From contig CBDBEU010000004.1 of the NCBI GenBank assembly GCA_965204565.1, positions 682,001-746,000 on the forward strand: a DNA stretch of 64,000 bases, written 5' to 3'. The translations under genes and the position numbers were made by a program. Below are positions 47,479 through 55,668 of the stretch, in pieces. Numbering within the stretch: the first letter of the stretch is position 1; the number at the start of each line of letters is the position of its first letter. Source of the stretch: CBDBEU01 sp965204565. Its GTDB lineage: Bacteria > Pseudomonadota > Alphaproteobacteria > Rhizobiales > TMED25. Under the pieces are notes generated by a model, which saw only the letters and a program-made list of their open reading frames with translations, ran no database searches and was not told the origin of the DNA.

Positions 47479-48537
47479 GTGAATATCGATCTTCTCAAGA
47501 AACTGTGCGAGACGCCCGGTGTACCGGGCCGCGAGCACCGGGTGCGTGCGCTGATTGAAAAAGAGATCAGGGGCCTATTCGACGAGGTGCGCACCGACGC
47601 CATGGGCTCGCTGATCTGCCGGCGCGATCCGCGCGCGGCCAAATCGAAGGCCAAGACCAGGCCCGGCCCGACCAAGGTGATGCTGCTCTGTCATATGGAC
47701 GAGATCGGCTTTCTGGTCAGCCACGTCACCGAAAAGGGCCATATCTATGTCCATCCGGTGGGCGGGTTCGATCAGCGCAATCTGTTCTCGCGCCGCGTGC
47801 TGGTGTGCACCGACAAGGGCAACTTCAAGGGCGTGATGAACCCGGCCGGCAAGCCGGTGCACATCCAGGAACCGGAAGACCGCAAGAAGGTCCCGGAGAT
47901 TTCAGGCTTCTTCATCGATATCGGCCTTGGCGCCAAGACCGGTGAGCATATTCAGGTCGGCGATTTCGTGGTGATGGACGAGCCTTTGATCGAGGTTGGC
48001 GACAAGGTGGTCTCCAAGGCGCTCGACAACCGCATTGCCTGTTGGCTCGGCATTGAGGCGGTGCGCAAGGTGGCCGCCGACAAAGCCAAGCACGCCGCCG
48101 AAATCCATGTCGCCTTTACCGCCCAGGAAGAAGTCGGCCTGCGCGGCGCGCGCACCGCCGCCTTCCAGGTCCAGCCCGATATCGGCTTTGGCATCGATAC
48201 CACGCTTGCCTGCGACACCCCCGGCGTTGCCGAGCATGAACAGGTGACCGCCCAGGGCAAGGGCTTTGGGCTGCATGTGAAGGATTCATCGTTCATCGCC
48301 GATACCGCCCTGGTGGCCGAGATCGAGGCGCTGGCGAAAAAGAACAAGATCGCCTATCAGCGCACCATGCTGGCGCGCGGCGGTCAGGACGGCGCGGCGG
48401 CGCAGCAGGCAGCCGCCGGCGCGCGCGCGGTCGGCATCGTTGTCGGCACACGCTATATCCACACGGTCACCGAGATGATCGACACCGGAGATCTTGCCGC
48501 CGCGCGCGACATTCTGGCGGTGTATCTTTCGAAATAA
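47479..48537 (+). CDS. M42-type aminopeptidase/endoglucanase-like metallopeptidase
   Basis: 352 residues from GTG 47479 (GGGGG upstream); the longer frame from 47407 adds residues without family similarity. KVMLLCHMDEIGFLVSHVTEKGHIYVHPVGGF carries the first metal His and Asp; VVSKALDNRIACWLG the bridging Asp; HVAFTAQEEVGLRGARTAAFQVQPD the catalytic Glu pair; IGFGIDTTLA the next Asp; MLARGGQDGAAAQQAAAG and RYIHTVTEM the final His. It is a cytoplasmic, dinuclear-metal aminopeptidase. It precedes leuC by about 80 bp. Confidence 0.9.
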   Translation: MNIDLLKKLCETPGVPGREHRVRALIEKEIRGLFDEVRTDAMGSLICRRDPRAAKSKAKTRPGPTKVMLLCHMDEIGFLVSHVTEKGHIYVHPVGGFDQRNLFSRRVLVCTDKGNFKGVMNPAGKPVHIQEPEDRKKVPEISGFFIDIGLGAKTGEHIQVGDFVVMDEPLIEVGDKVVSKALDNRIACWLGIEAVRKVAADKAKHAAEIHVAFTAQEEVGLRGARTAAFQVQPDIGFGIDTTLACDTPGVAEHEQVTAQGKGFGLHVKDSSFIADTALVAEIEALAKKNKIAYQRTMLARGGQDGAAAQQAAAGARAVGIVVGTRYIHTVTEMIDTGDLAAARDILAVYLSK

Positions 48538-48617
48538 GACGACTGTTGACCGGGCGGTGCCTCCCGGCCCATATCAGCTTTTGACAACACACAACCGATC
48601 ACGGGATCCGCGAGCAC

Positions 48618-50024
48618 ATGTCCGCGCCACAAACGCTTTACGACAAAATCTGGAACGATCATCTGGTGGATGAGGCCGATGACGGCACCTGCCTCATCTA
48701 TATCGACCGCCATCTGGTGCATGAGGTAACAAGCCCGCAGGCCTTTGAAGGCCTGAGGCTGACCCACCGCAATGCGCGCGCGCCGGCGCGCACGCTCGCC
48801 GTGGTTGATCACAATGTGCCGACCACCGACCGTTCCCACGGCATTGACAATGAAGAATCGCGCATTCAGGTCGAGGCACTGGCCAAGAACTGCGCCGACT
48901 TCAAGATCGAATATTTCAACGAGCTCGACCCGCGCCAGGGCATCGTGCATGTGATCGGGCCCGAGCAGGGCTTCACCCTGCCGGGAACCACCATCATGTG
49001 TGGCGACAGCCACACCGCCACCCACGGCGCGTTCGGCGCGCTGGCAATGGGCATCGGCACCTCCGAGGTCGAGCATATTCTGGCAACCCAGACGCTGATC
49101 CAGAAAAAGGCTAAGAACCTCAAGGTGGTGGTCGATGGTGAGTGCCCCGTGGGCGTTGGCGCCAAGGACATCATCCTTGCGATCATTGGCGAGATCGGCG
49201 CCGGCGGTGGCACTAATCACGTGATCGAATATTCCGGCGCGGCGATCGAGGCTCTGTCGATGGAAGGCCGCATGACGGTGTGCAACATGTCGATCGAGGG
49301 CGGGGCGCGGGCCGGGCTGATCGCGCCGGATGAGAAGACCTACGCCTATATCAAGGACCGCCCGCGCACGCCGAAAGGTGCTGAGTGGGACACGGCGCTG
49401 GCCTATTGGCAGACGCTGCCGAGCGACGAGGGCGCCCAATTCGACCGCGAGGTCCACCTCAACGCCGTCGCTCTGCCGCCGATCGTCACCTGGGGCACCA
49501 GCCCTGAGGATGTTGTCTCGATCACCGGCATTGTTCCCGACCCGGACGAGATCGCCGATGAGAACCGGCGCGAGACCAAGAAGCTGGCGCTCAAATATAT
49601 GGACCTCGCGCCGGGCACCAGGATCACCGACATCAAGATCGACCGTGCTTTCCTTGGCTCGTGCACCAATGGGCGGATCGAGGATCTGCGGGCTGCCGCC
49701 AAGATTGTCGACGGACACATTGTCGCCGATCATGTCAACGCGCTGGTAGTGCCGGGGTCGGGGCTCGTCAAGGCGCAGGCCGAGGCTGAGGGCCTCGACA
49801 AGATTTTCCTTAATGCCGGCTTTGAATGGCGCGAGCCGGGCTGCTCGATGTGCCTTGCCATGAATCCGGACAAACTTGAGCCGGGAGAGCGCTGCGCCTC
49901 GACCTCGAACCGCAATTTCGAGGGCCGTCAGGGCTTCAAGGGCCGCACCCATCTGGTCTCGCCGATCATGGCAGCGGCGGCCGCGATTGCCGGCCATTTC
50001 GTCGATGTGCGCGAGATGGGCTAG
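48618..50024 (+). CDS. leuC: 3-isopropylmalate dehydratase, large subunit
   Basis: 468 residues from ATG 48618, the normal length. TLYDKIWNDHLVDE at the start, HNVPTTDRSHGIDNEESRIQ, GTTIMCGDSHTATHGAFGALAMGIGTSEVEHILATQTL, and the three [4Fe-4S] Cys in FLGSCTNGRIEDLRAAA and GCSMCLAMNPDKLEPGERCASTSNRNFEGRQG. Converts 2-isopropylmalate to 3-isopropylmalate in leucine synthesis, together with LeuD, which is not in the window. The region near rplS is a common location for leuC in Rhizobiales-type genomes. Confidence 0.97.
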   Translation: MSAPQTLYDKIWNDHLVDEADDGTCLIYIDRHLVHEVTSPQAFEGLRLTHRNARAPARTLAVVDHNVPTTDRSHGIDNEESRIQVEALAKNCADFKIEYFNELDPRQGIVHVIGPEQGFTLPGTTIMCGDSHTATHGAFGALAMGIGTSEVEHILATQTLIQKKAKNLKVVVDGECPVGVGAKDIILAIIGEIGAGGGTNHVIEYSGAAIEALSMEGRMTVCNMSIEGGARAGLIAPDEKTYAYIKDRPRTPKGAEWDTALAYWQTLPSDEGAQFDREVHLNAVALPPIVTWGTSPEDVVSITGIVPDPDEIADENRRETKKLALKYMDLAPGTRITDIKIDRAFLGSCTNGRIEDLRAAAKIVDGHIVADHVNALVVPGSGLVKAQAEAEGLDKIFLNAGFEWREPGCSMCLAMNPDKLEPGERCASTSNRNFEGRQGFKGRTHLVSPIMAAAAAIAGHFVDVREMG

Positions 50025-50038
50025 CAGCAGGTCATCAG

Positions 50039-50485
50039 GTGCGAGCCGCGCCTGACATGCGATCGCCGCCGGACTGGAGTTCAAACAAGGCGCCAAGCCT
50101 GGCGCAATTCGAAGCCATGGCGGCCGAGGCCTTCGCCCGGCTTGATGCCGCCTTTCGCGCCGCCTGCGGCGATGTGGTGATCACAGTCGAGGATTACCCG
50201 CAAGCCGATGTGATCGAGGAGATGGAGCTGGACAGCGGGCTTGAGATTCTCGGCCTGTTTCAGGGTGTGGGGCTGGCGCAGTCCGGCGAGGCGCAAACCG
50301 GCGAGCCGCCCAACATGATCTGGCTCTATCGCCGGTCGATCCTCGAATATTGGGCCGGATATGATGAGACCCTGGGTGCCATCATCACCCATGTGCTGGT
50401 GCACGAGATCGGCCACCATCTGGGTTTTTCCGATGAAGACATGGAGCGCATCGAGCGCACCGCCGGTCAGACTGGCCAGGCGTAG
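50039..50485 (+). CDS. Small zincin-like metallopeptidase (DUF1025 type)
   Basis: 148 residues from GTG 50039; an ATG at 50057 is an alternative. The sequence VVITVEDYPQADVIEEMELDSGLEILGLFQGVG and VLVHEIGHHLGFSDEDMERIE contains HExGHH-x-x-G with a conserved Asp-Glu, as in the metallopeptidase family represented by DUF1025 proteins. It begins 15 bp after the leuC stop and is probably co-transcribed with it. Substrate unknown. Confidence 0.85.
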   Translation: MRAAPDMRSPPDWSSNKAPSLAQFEAMAAEAFARLDAAFRAACGDVVITVEDYPQADVIEEMELDSGLEILGLFQGVGLAQSGEAQTGEPPNMIWLYRRSILEYWAGYDETLGAIITHVLVHEIGHHLGFSDEDMERIERTAGQTGQA

Positions 50486-50542
50486 CGGCGGCGATGTTCA
50501 CAAGTTGGCAAGTTTGCGCTCGGTCCGGGCCATCACTGTGTG

Positions 50543-51170
50543 TTAGATCAGCCCGGCAACGGTAAATCCGCTCACCAGAGGCAGCACGCCACCATCGAAG
50601 CTATAGCCAATGGCCCAGCCGATGGGCAGGGACAGGAATGTCGCGACCGACCCGACAAGGGCAGCGCCGGGCCGACCATATGACCCAGCGGTTCCATCGC
50701 CAGCGCGTTGAGATTGCCGAATATGATGCCCATGCAGAAAAAGCTCGCCAGCAGCCATGCCATGAACAGCCAGAGCGGCGGCACGCCGCCGGCGATCCGC
50801 GCCAGGGGATGAAGGCTGCGGATAATGCGGTAACGCCGATCAGTGCCCGCCAGGTGAGAAAGCGCATGCCAAAGCGCATCACCATCTTGGAGTTGAGCAG
50901 CACCGCTACGCCGATGGCCAGCGCAGCAATGCCGAAATAGAGCGGGAACAGAAGCCCGGTGTTGAAACTGATCTGAAACACCTGCTGGGCCGCGCTCAGA
51001 TAGCCAAGAAACGCGCCCTTGATGGCCGATCGCCCGAAGACCGGCTGCCGCAAAAGCCCGACCACGGAATGCAGACGGTTGTGGACGGTTCGCGTATCTC
51101 CGAGAGGACCGCCGGCAATATCGTGCAATCCCGGGGTCTCGTCCAACTCCCGGAACAGCTCTTCGAGCCA
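50543..51170 (-). pseudogene. Bcr/CflA-type MFS exporter, C-terminal fragment
   Basis: Read over three frames, the minus strand gives RLHSVVGLLRQPVFGRSAIKGAFLGYLSAAQQVFQISFNTGLLFPLYFGIAALAIGVAVLLNSKMVMRFG, then LWLFMAWLLASFFCMGIIFGNLNALAMEPLGHM, then GSVATFLSLPIGWAIGYSFDGGVLPLVSGFTVAGLI. This is helices 7-12 of a drug:proton antiporter. The N-terminal half is missing and a tandem repeat plus an IS1380 end are found at the break. Confidence 0.7.
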
Positions 51171-51178
51171 TGGAATTC

Positions 51179-51256
51179 CAGCCGCACCCGCCAGCCGCAC
51201 CCGCCAGCCGCACCCGCCAGCCGCACCCGCCAGCCGCACCCGCCAGCCGCACCCGA
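51179..51256. repeat. 13-bp tandem repeat, six copies
   Basis: Six adjacent copies of CAGCCGCACCCGC (the last ends in GA), at the breakpoint of the truncated MFS gene. The 13-bp period is not a multiple of three. Confidence 0.9.
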
Positions 51257-51299
51257 CTGTCGAAACCGAGCCTGATATCACCCGTTTCGCCTGCACCCT

Positions 51300-51405
51300 G
51301 CGGGTGATCCGTGCTCCACCCCCTACAGCCCACACAACATGTTGAAATATAACATATTACCGGCTGTCGGAGGCGCGAAAACGTCACATTACCTGGGGAA
51401 TGTGG
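51300..51405 (-). mobile_element. IS1380 terminal fragment
   Basis: The bases ACCGGCTGTCGGAGGCGC followed by GAAAACGTCAC and CCTGGGGAATGTGGG match 44325-44370 closely. Only the end of the element and about 20 codons are left. It marks an old IS1380 insertion or a recombination point next to the broken MFS gene. Confidence 0.7.
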
Positions 51406-51417
51406 GATAAGATGGTT

Positions 51418-51700
51418 TCGGTTACCGGCGTTTGCATGCCGAGAGCATAATGGTGGCGGATCCGGTTGTACTGTTCAAGCCGGATACCGATGACGATCCG
51501 AGCCTGGCGTGTGGTCGTGAACCACTCGGTGTTGAGGCGTTCGCGGCGGAGTGTTCCGTTGAAGCGCTTGTTGTAGCCGTTCTCCCGGGGCGATCCCGGA
51601 TAGATCCGGACGGGTTGAATGCCGACACGCTGAAACCGGTCCCGGAATGGCGCGGCCGCAAACCCGGGTCCATTGTCGGAACGAAGCTACTCAGGCTTGC
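51418..51700 (-). pseudogene. IS3-family transposase (OrfB) C-terminal fragment
   Basis: The minus strand read over frames gives FRSDNGPGFAAAPF, VGIQPVRIYPGSPRENGYNKRFNGTLRRERLNTEWFTTTRQARIVIGIRLEQYNRIRHHYALGMQTP. This is the end of an IS3/IS481-type integrase domain: the second Asp in SDNGP, the Glu in PRENGYNKRFNG and the final H-Y-x-x-x-R-x-H-x-x-LG. The rest of the element is absent. Confidence 0.7.
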
Positions 51701-51975
51701 CGCGCTTGAGCTGCATTGGAGAAAGCGCCTCCGGCACACCGGCCTTTGCCCATCGACGAAATTGTTTGAAAACCGAATTCCGGTTGCCGAAATCCGATTG
51801 CCGAAATCCCTGGGCGGGTCACGCCATTACCTGCGATGGTTTCAGCGCCTCGAACTGGAAAACGCCTCACCCCGTACTTGACTCTCCACCGCGATTTGAG
51901 CCCATCATGCGCTGTTTCTGACCGGGCCGGATTTCGCGTAGCCCCGAACGCGAAATATGGAGAGGATAACAGACA
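51701..51975. other. Intergenic region before the calcium-binding repeat gene
   Basis: No gene is supported. The last bases before 51976 contain GGAGAGG, the likely ribosome binding site of the repeat protein gene. Confidence 0.4.
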
Positions 51976-53527
51976 ATGGCACAACAAACCCGGACCGATT
52001 TCGACTATGACGGCGATGGCAATATCGACCTGAGCGTGCACGAAACGTTTGATGACGACGGCAGTCTGATCCGAACCGATTTCGACGATGACGCGGACGG
52101 CACCATCGACCGGAGGGCGTTCGACCTGGACGGTGACGGCAATATCGACCGGACGGCCCACCTGAACTCGGACGGTCGCTGGGAGCGGGTGGAACTGGAT
52201 CTGGACGATGACGGTAATATCGACCGGATCGTTCACAACGCGTTTGCCGCGGACGGCACCCGGAGCCTGACCCGGAGGGACTTCGACTCAGACGACGACG
52301 GCACCATCGACCGGAGCGAGGCCTACACTTACAACGCGAGTGGCAGTCTGATCCGAACCGATTTCGACGATGACGCGGACGGCACCATCGACCGGAGGGC
52401 GTTCGACCTGGACGGTGACGGTAATATCGACCGGACGGCCCACCTGAACGCGGACGGTCGCTGGGAGAGGGTGGAACACGATCTGGACGATGACGGCACT
52501 GTCGACCGGATCGATCACCAGGCGTTTGCCGCGGACGGCACCCGGAGCCTGACCCGGAGGGACTTCGACTCAAACGACGACGGCACCATCGACCGGAGCG
52601 AGCACTACACTTACAACGCGAGTGGCAGTCTGATCCGAACCGATTTCGACGATGACGCGGACGGCACGCGCGACCGCATCGCGTTCGACCTGGACGGTGA
52701 CGGCAATATCGACCGGATCGTTCACCACGCGTTTGCCGCGGACGGCACCCGGAGCCTGACCCGGAGGGACTTCGACTCAGACGACGACGGCACCATCGAC
52801 CGGAGCGAGGCGAGGCCTACACTTACTTCGACTCAGACGACGACGGCACCATCGACGCCTACACTTACAATGCGAGTGGCACCCGGACCCGAACCGCGAC
52901 GATGACGCAGACGGCACCATCGACCGGAAGGCGTTCGACCTGGACGGTGACGGCAATATCGACCGGACGGCCCACACGAACGCGGACGGTCGCTGGGAGC
53001 GGGTGGAACTGGATCTGGACGATGACGGCAATATCGACCGGATCGTTCACCACGCGTTTGCCGCGGACGGCACCCGGAGCCTGACCCGGAGGGACTTCGA
53101 CTCAGACGACGACGGCACCATCGACCGGAGCGAGGCCTACACTTACAACGCGAGCGGCAGTCTGATCCGGACCGATTTCGACACCGACGGTGACGGCAGC
53201 CTGGATCAGGTCCGGTATGACGGCGGGATTGATTTCAGCGGCGGGTTTCCGGACCATGCCGGACTTGAGGTGGTTCAGCTGGGCGGGGACGGCTCCGGGG
53301 ATGGCGGCACGGATCTGACCATCCCGGACAACACTGTCTTTGCGGGCGCTTCGGGGGCCCGGGTCCGGATCGAGGGCGGAAATACGGACACGCTGCGCTT
53401 CGACATGGACGACTTTATCGAAGGGGACCGTGTCGATTTCGAAGGAGAGAACTATCGCAGTTTCACGGCCGACGATGGAACCTGGTCATTCACGGTCGAT
53501 GCGGATGTCATGCTGTTCGATATCTGA
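51976..53527 (+). CDS. Long repeat protein with DxDxDGxxD calcium-binding motifs (frame broken near 52810-53000)
   Basis: From ATG 51976 (GGAGAGG upstream) the protein is a series of 94-residue (282-bp) repeats, each with several DFDDDADGTIDRRAF, DLDGDGNIDRTAH and DLDDDGNIDRIVHHAFAADGTRSLTRRDFDSDDDGTIDRSEAYTYNASGSLIR motifs. These are EF-hand/dockerin-like Asp loops likely to bind Ca2+. The frame is lost near 52810 within a repeat. A second open stretch carries the last repeat and a non-repetitive C-terminus (VVQLGGDGSGDGG ... DGTWSFTVDADVMLFDI) ending at TGA 53525-53527. No signal peptide, so it may be exported by a type I system through its C-terminus, as RTX-like proteins are. The shift lies in a near-identical repeat, so it could be recombination or assembly error. 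Confidence 0.75.
52061..53160. repeat. 282-bp tandem DNA repeats of the calcium-binding protein gene
   Basis: The segment starting GCAGTCTGATCCGAACC recurs at 52061, 52343 and 52625 (exactly 282 bp apart) and, with one change, at 53157. The last interval is 532 bp, 32 bp short of two units, in line with a partial deletion at about 52800-52920. Confidence 0.85.
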
Positions 53528-53960
53528 CCCGGTGAATCCCCGGGAGTCCATGAAGCGCGACAATGAGTGATCCCATAGCCGCGACCGGCGCGGTCCGGCG
53601 GCGGTGTATCGGCACCCTCGCCCGGCGGGTCATCCGGGTCGCCCGTCCCGTATCACGGCGGGCCTGCTGTTTGAGTGCGGCTTAAGGTGCCCGGGCCGGT
53701 CCTGAACTCACTTCGCTTCCGGCGCGGACAGGGATGGATGGCCGGCGCGGGATGAAAATCCTTGGCGCCCGGGTTTGTTTGCCGAAGCCGCGGTCCGGAC
53801 AATGGCCAAAAACCGCCGTGGCGGGCGCTGTGCCGGGCCCCGTGTCTGGCTGCCCCCCTGTCTGACTGGCCCTGTGGTGCAAGGCAAAGCGCCCGCGCCC
53901 CTGACTGCTGATCGACCCGGGCTCAAACGAGTTGCGGGAGGATTTGGCGTGGGTGGGAAG
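53528..53960. other. Gene-poor region between the repeat protein and the minisatellite
   Basis: 433 bp, GC-rich. Only overlapping, low-complexity reading frames with no family similarity. No gene is called. Confidence 0.4.
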
Positions 53961-54216
53961 CAAACAAGAGGCGTGGAGGAGCGCAGCTCCGACAGGGAAG
54001 AAAACAAGAGGCGCGCAGGAACGCAGTTCCGACAGGGAAGAAAACAAGAGGCGCGCAGGAACGCAGTTCCGACAGGGAAGAAAACAAGAGGCGTGGAGGA
54101 ACGCAGTTCCGACAGGGAAGAAAACAAGAGGCGCGCAGGAACGCAGTTCCGACAGGGAAGAAAACAAGAGGCGCGCAGGAACGCAGTTCCGACAGGGAAG
54201 AAAACAAGAGGCGTGG
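53961..54216. repeat. 40-bp minisatellite, six full copies and a partial one
   Basis: Units start at 53961, 54001, 54041, 54081, 54121 and 54161, with a partial copy from 54201. Each contains a palindrome GGAACGCAGTTCC; in the first copy it is GGAGCGCAGCTCC, with both arms changed together. Copies 1, 4 and 7 have GCGTGG where copies 2, 3, 5 and 6 have GCGCGC, which gives a 120-bp higher-order unit. No spacers, so it is not a CRISPR array. Confidence 0.95.
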
Positions 54217-54297
54217 GATTTGGTGGGTCTCCGCATTCCCGTTTGCCTAATGAACTCCGGAAATGACAAAAAGGGCCGATGATCAGGGAGAGCAGAC

Positions 54298-55140
54298 ATG
54301 AGCGACAGCAAAGCCAGCAACACCATCCGTGATGCCCTTGCCCGCCGCTTCGGCGAAGACTTGACGGTGCCCGAGCTTGGCACAGGTGAGACCGCCATCG
54401 CCGCCATGGCATCGCGCGGCGCTGCACGCGCCTTTGATGGCCGCCCGGTGGCGCCGGAACTGTTGCGGCTGCTGATCGCCGTGGCGCTGTCATCGCCGAC
54501 AAAATCCGACCTTCAGCAGCGCGACGTGGTGATTGTCACCGATGAGCAATTGCGCTTCGAGCTGCACGACATCATCCGCCATCGCTGGCTCGATACCACA
54601 CCGGTGCTTTTAGTGTTTCTCGGCAATAACAGGCGCCAGCGCCAGCTCCATGAGTGGCGCGGCAAGACCTTCGCCAATGATCATCTGGATGCGTTCTTCA
54701 ACGCCGCCGTCGATGCCGCGATCACGATGGAGGCGTGCGTCACGGCAGCCGAGGTGGTGGGCCTTGGCGCCTGTCCGCTCAGCCAGATCCGCAATGACTG
54801 CGCGCGGGTGCAAAGGCTTTTGAAACTGCCCGACCATGTGTTTCCGGTCGCCGCACTGGCGCTGGGCTGGCCGGCGCAAGTCCCGCCGGTAACGCCGCGC
54901 CTGCCGCTCGATCTCACCATTCACACCGACACTTTTGATGACAGCCGCGCGCAACAACTCATCGAGGAGTACGACCGCCGCCGCGACGATGTCATGCACT
55001 ATGCCCGCCAGCGCGATGAAGAGTTGCACGGCAGGTCGGAGTTCTATGGCTGGTCGGAGGAAAAGGCGCGCCACTATGCAAAGCCCGAACGGGCCGATTT
55101 CGGACGTTTCGTGCGCGATCAGGGATTCAATCTGGAGTGA
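54298..55140 (+). CDS. Nitroreductase-family protein
   Basis: 280 residues from ATG 54298 (GGGAGAG upstream). AMASRGAARAFDGRPVAPELLRLLIAVALSSPTKSDLQQRDVVIVTD is the FMN-contact N-terminal region (normally R-R-S-x-R-x-F); DAAITMEACVTAAEVVGLGACPLSQIRNDCARVQRLL and VFPVAALALGWPAQ are the standard central and C-terminal parts. Probably an FMN- and NAD(P)H-dependent reductase of nitro, quinone or enone substrates. The 40-bp minisatellite ends about 80 bp upstream. Confidence 0.85.
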   Translation: MSDSKASNTIRDALARRFGEDLTVPELGTGETAIAAMASRGAARAFDGRPVAPELLRLLIAVALSSPTKSDLQQRDVVIVTDEQLRFELHDIIRHRWLDTTPVLLVFLGNNRRQRQLHEWRGKTFANDHLDAFFNAAVDAAITMEACVTAAEVVGLGACPLSQIRNDCARVQRLLKLPDHVFPVAALALGWPAQVPPVTPRLPLDLTIHTDTFDDSRAQQLIEEYDRRRDDVMHYARQRDEELHGRSEFYGWSEEKARHYAKPERADFGRFVRDQGFNLE

Positions 55141-55189
55141 GGGAGATTGCTTGGCGCCGGCGCTCACCCGCCTTTCGGGCGTTCTTGGG

Positions 55190-55260
55190 TTGCTGCGGCC
55201 CTTGGCCGCAGAACAAAGAGGGCCGGTGCCGACTGCAACCGCAGGCTGCCAGCCAAAAAT
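55190..55260 (-). repeat. Palindromic intergenic element between convergent genes
   Basis: Contains CTGCGGCC-CTT-GGCCGCAG (55193-55211) and GCAACC-GCA-GGCTGC (55235-55249). Read on the minus strand from the VOC stop it is T-run, palindrome, GTCGGCACCGGCCCT, the same order as 16940-16990. Confidence 0.65.
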
Positions 55261-55656
55261 CTACTCCCCGACATCCTCCACATGGCCATGACAGCACGCC
55301 TGCAGCTTGTTGCCGTCGGGGTCGCGCGCATAGGCGCCATAATAGTTGCGGTGATATTGCGGGCGCGGGCCGGGTGCGCCTTCGTCGGTGCCGCCATTAG
55401 CAAGGGCTGCCTCGTAAAAGGCGCGCACCGCCGCGCGCGTCGGCGCGAGGAACGCCACATGCATGCCGTTGCCGGCGCTTGCCGCCGCGCCGTCATGGGG
55501 CCGCATCACCCACAACCTGGTGCCGCGCATCTCGCCATAGCCAAGTGCGCTATCGTGTTCAAAAAAGCGCTCGATACCAAGTGTCGCCAATACCGGATCA
55601 TAAAATGCGCGCGCCCGTGCGATGTCATTCGATCCGACCGTTACATGGCTGTACAT
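55261..55656 (-). CDS. VOC-family (glyoxalase/dioxygenase-like) protein
   Basis: 131 residues from ATG 55656 with GGGAGAGG upstream. MYSHVTVGSNDIARARAFYDPVLATLGIERFF opens the first betabetabeta module and AYARDPDGNKLQACCHGH closes the second, as in small VOC enzymes. His-5 in YSHV and the motif DPDGNKLQ suggest a metal site. It lies 12 bp downstream of the gamma-glutamyltransferase-family gene on the same strand. Substrate unknown. Confidence 0.85.
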   Translation of the reverse strand: MYSHVTVGSNDIARARAFYDPVLATLGIERFFEHDSALGYGEMRGTRLWVMRPHDGAAASAGNGMHVAFLAPTRAAVRAFYEAALANGGTDEGAPGPRPQYHRNYYGAYARDPDGNKLQACCHGHVEDVGE

Positions 55657-55668
55657 GGACCCTCTCCC

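Noticed and set aside
53961..54216. CRISPR array
   Set aside because: The 40-bp units are directly adjacent with no unique spacers, and no cas gene is in the window.
53682..54502. Long open frames on both strands through the 40-bp repeats
   Set aside because: The 40-bp period leaves all frames open without stops; the repeated translated products are artefacts of the repeat.
54298..55140. Formal assignment of the nitroreductase as BluB or NfsB
   Set aside because: Only general nitroreductase-family features are visible; the usual arginine-rich N-terminal motif is altered, so no specific name is given.
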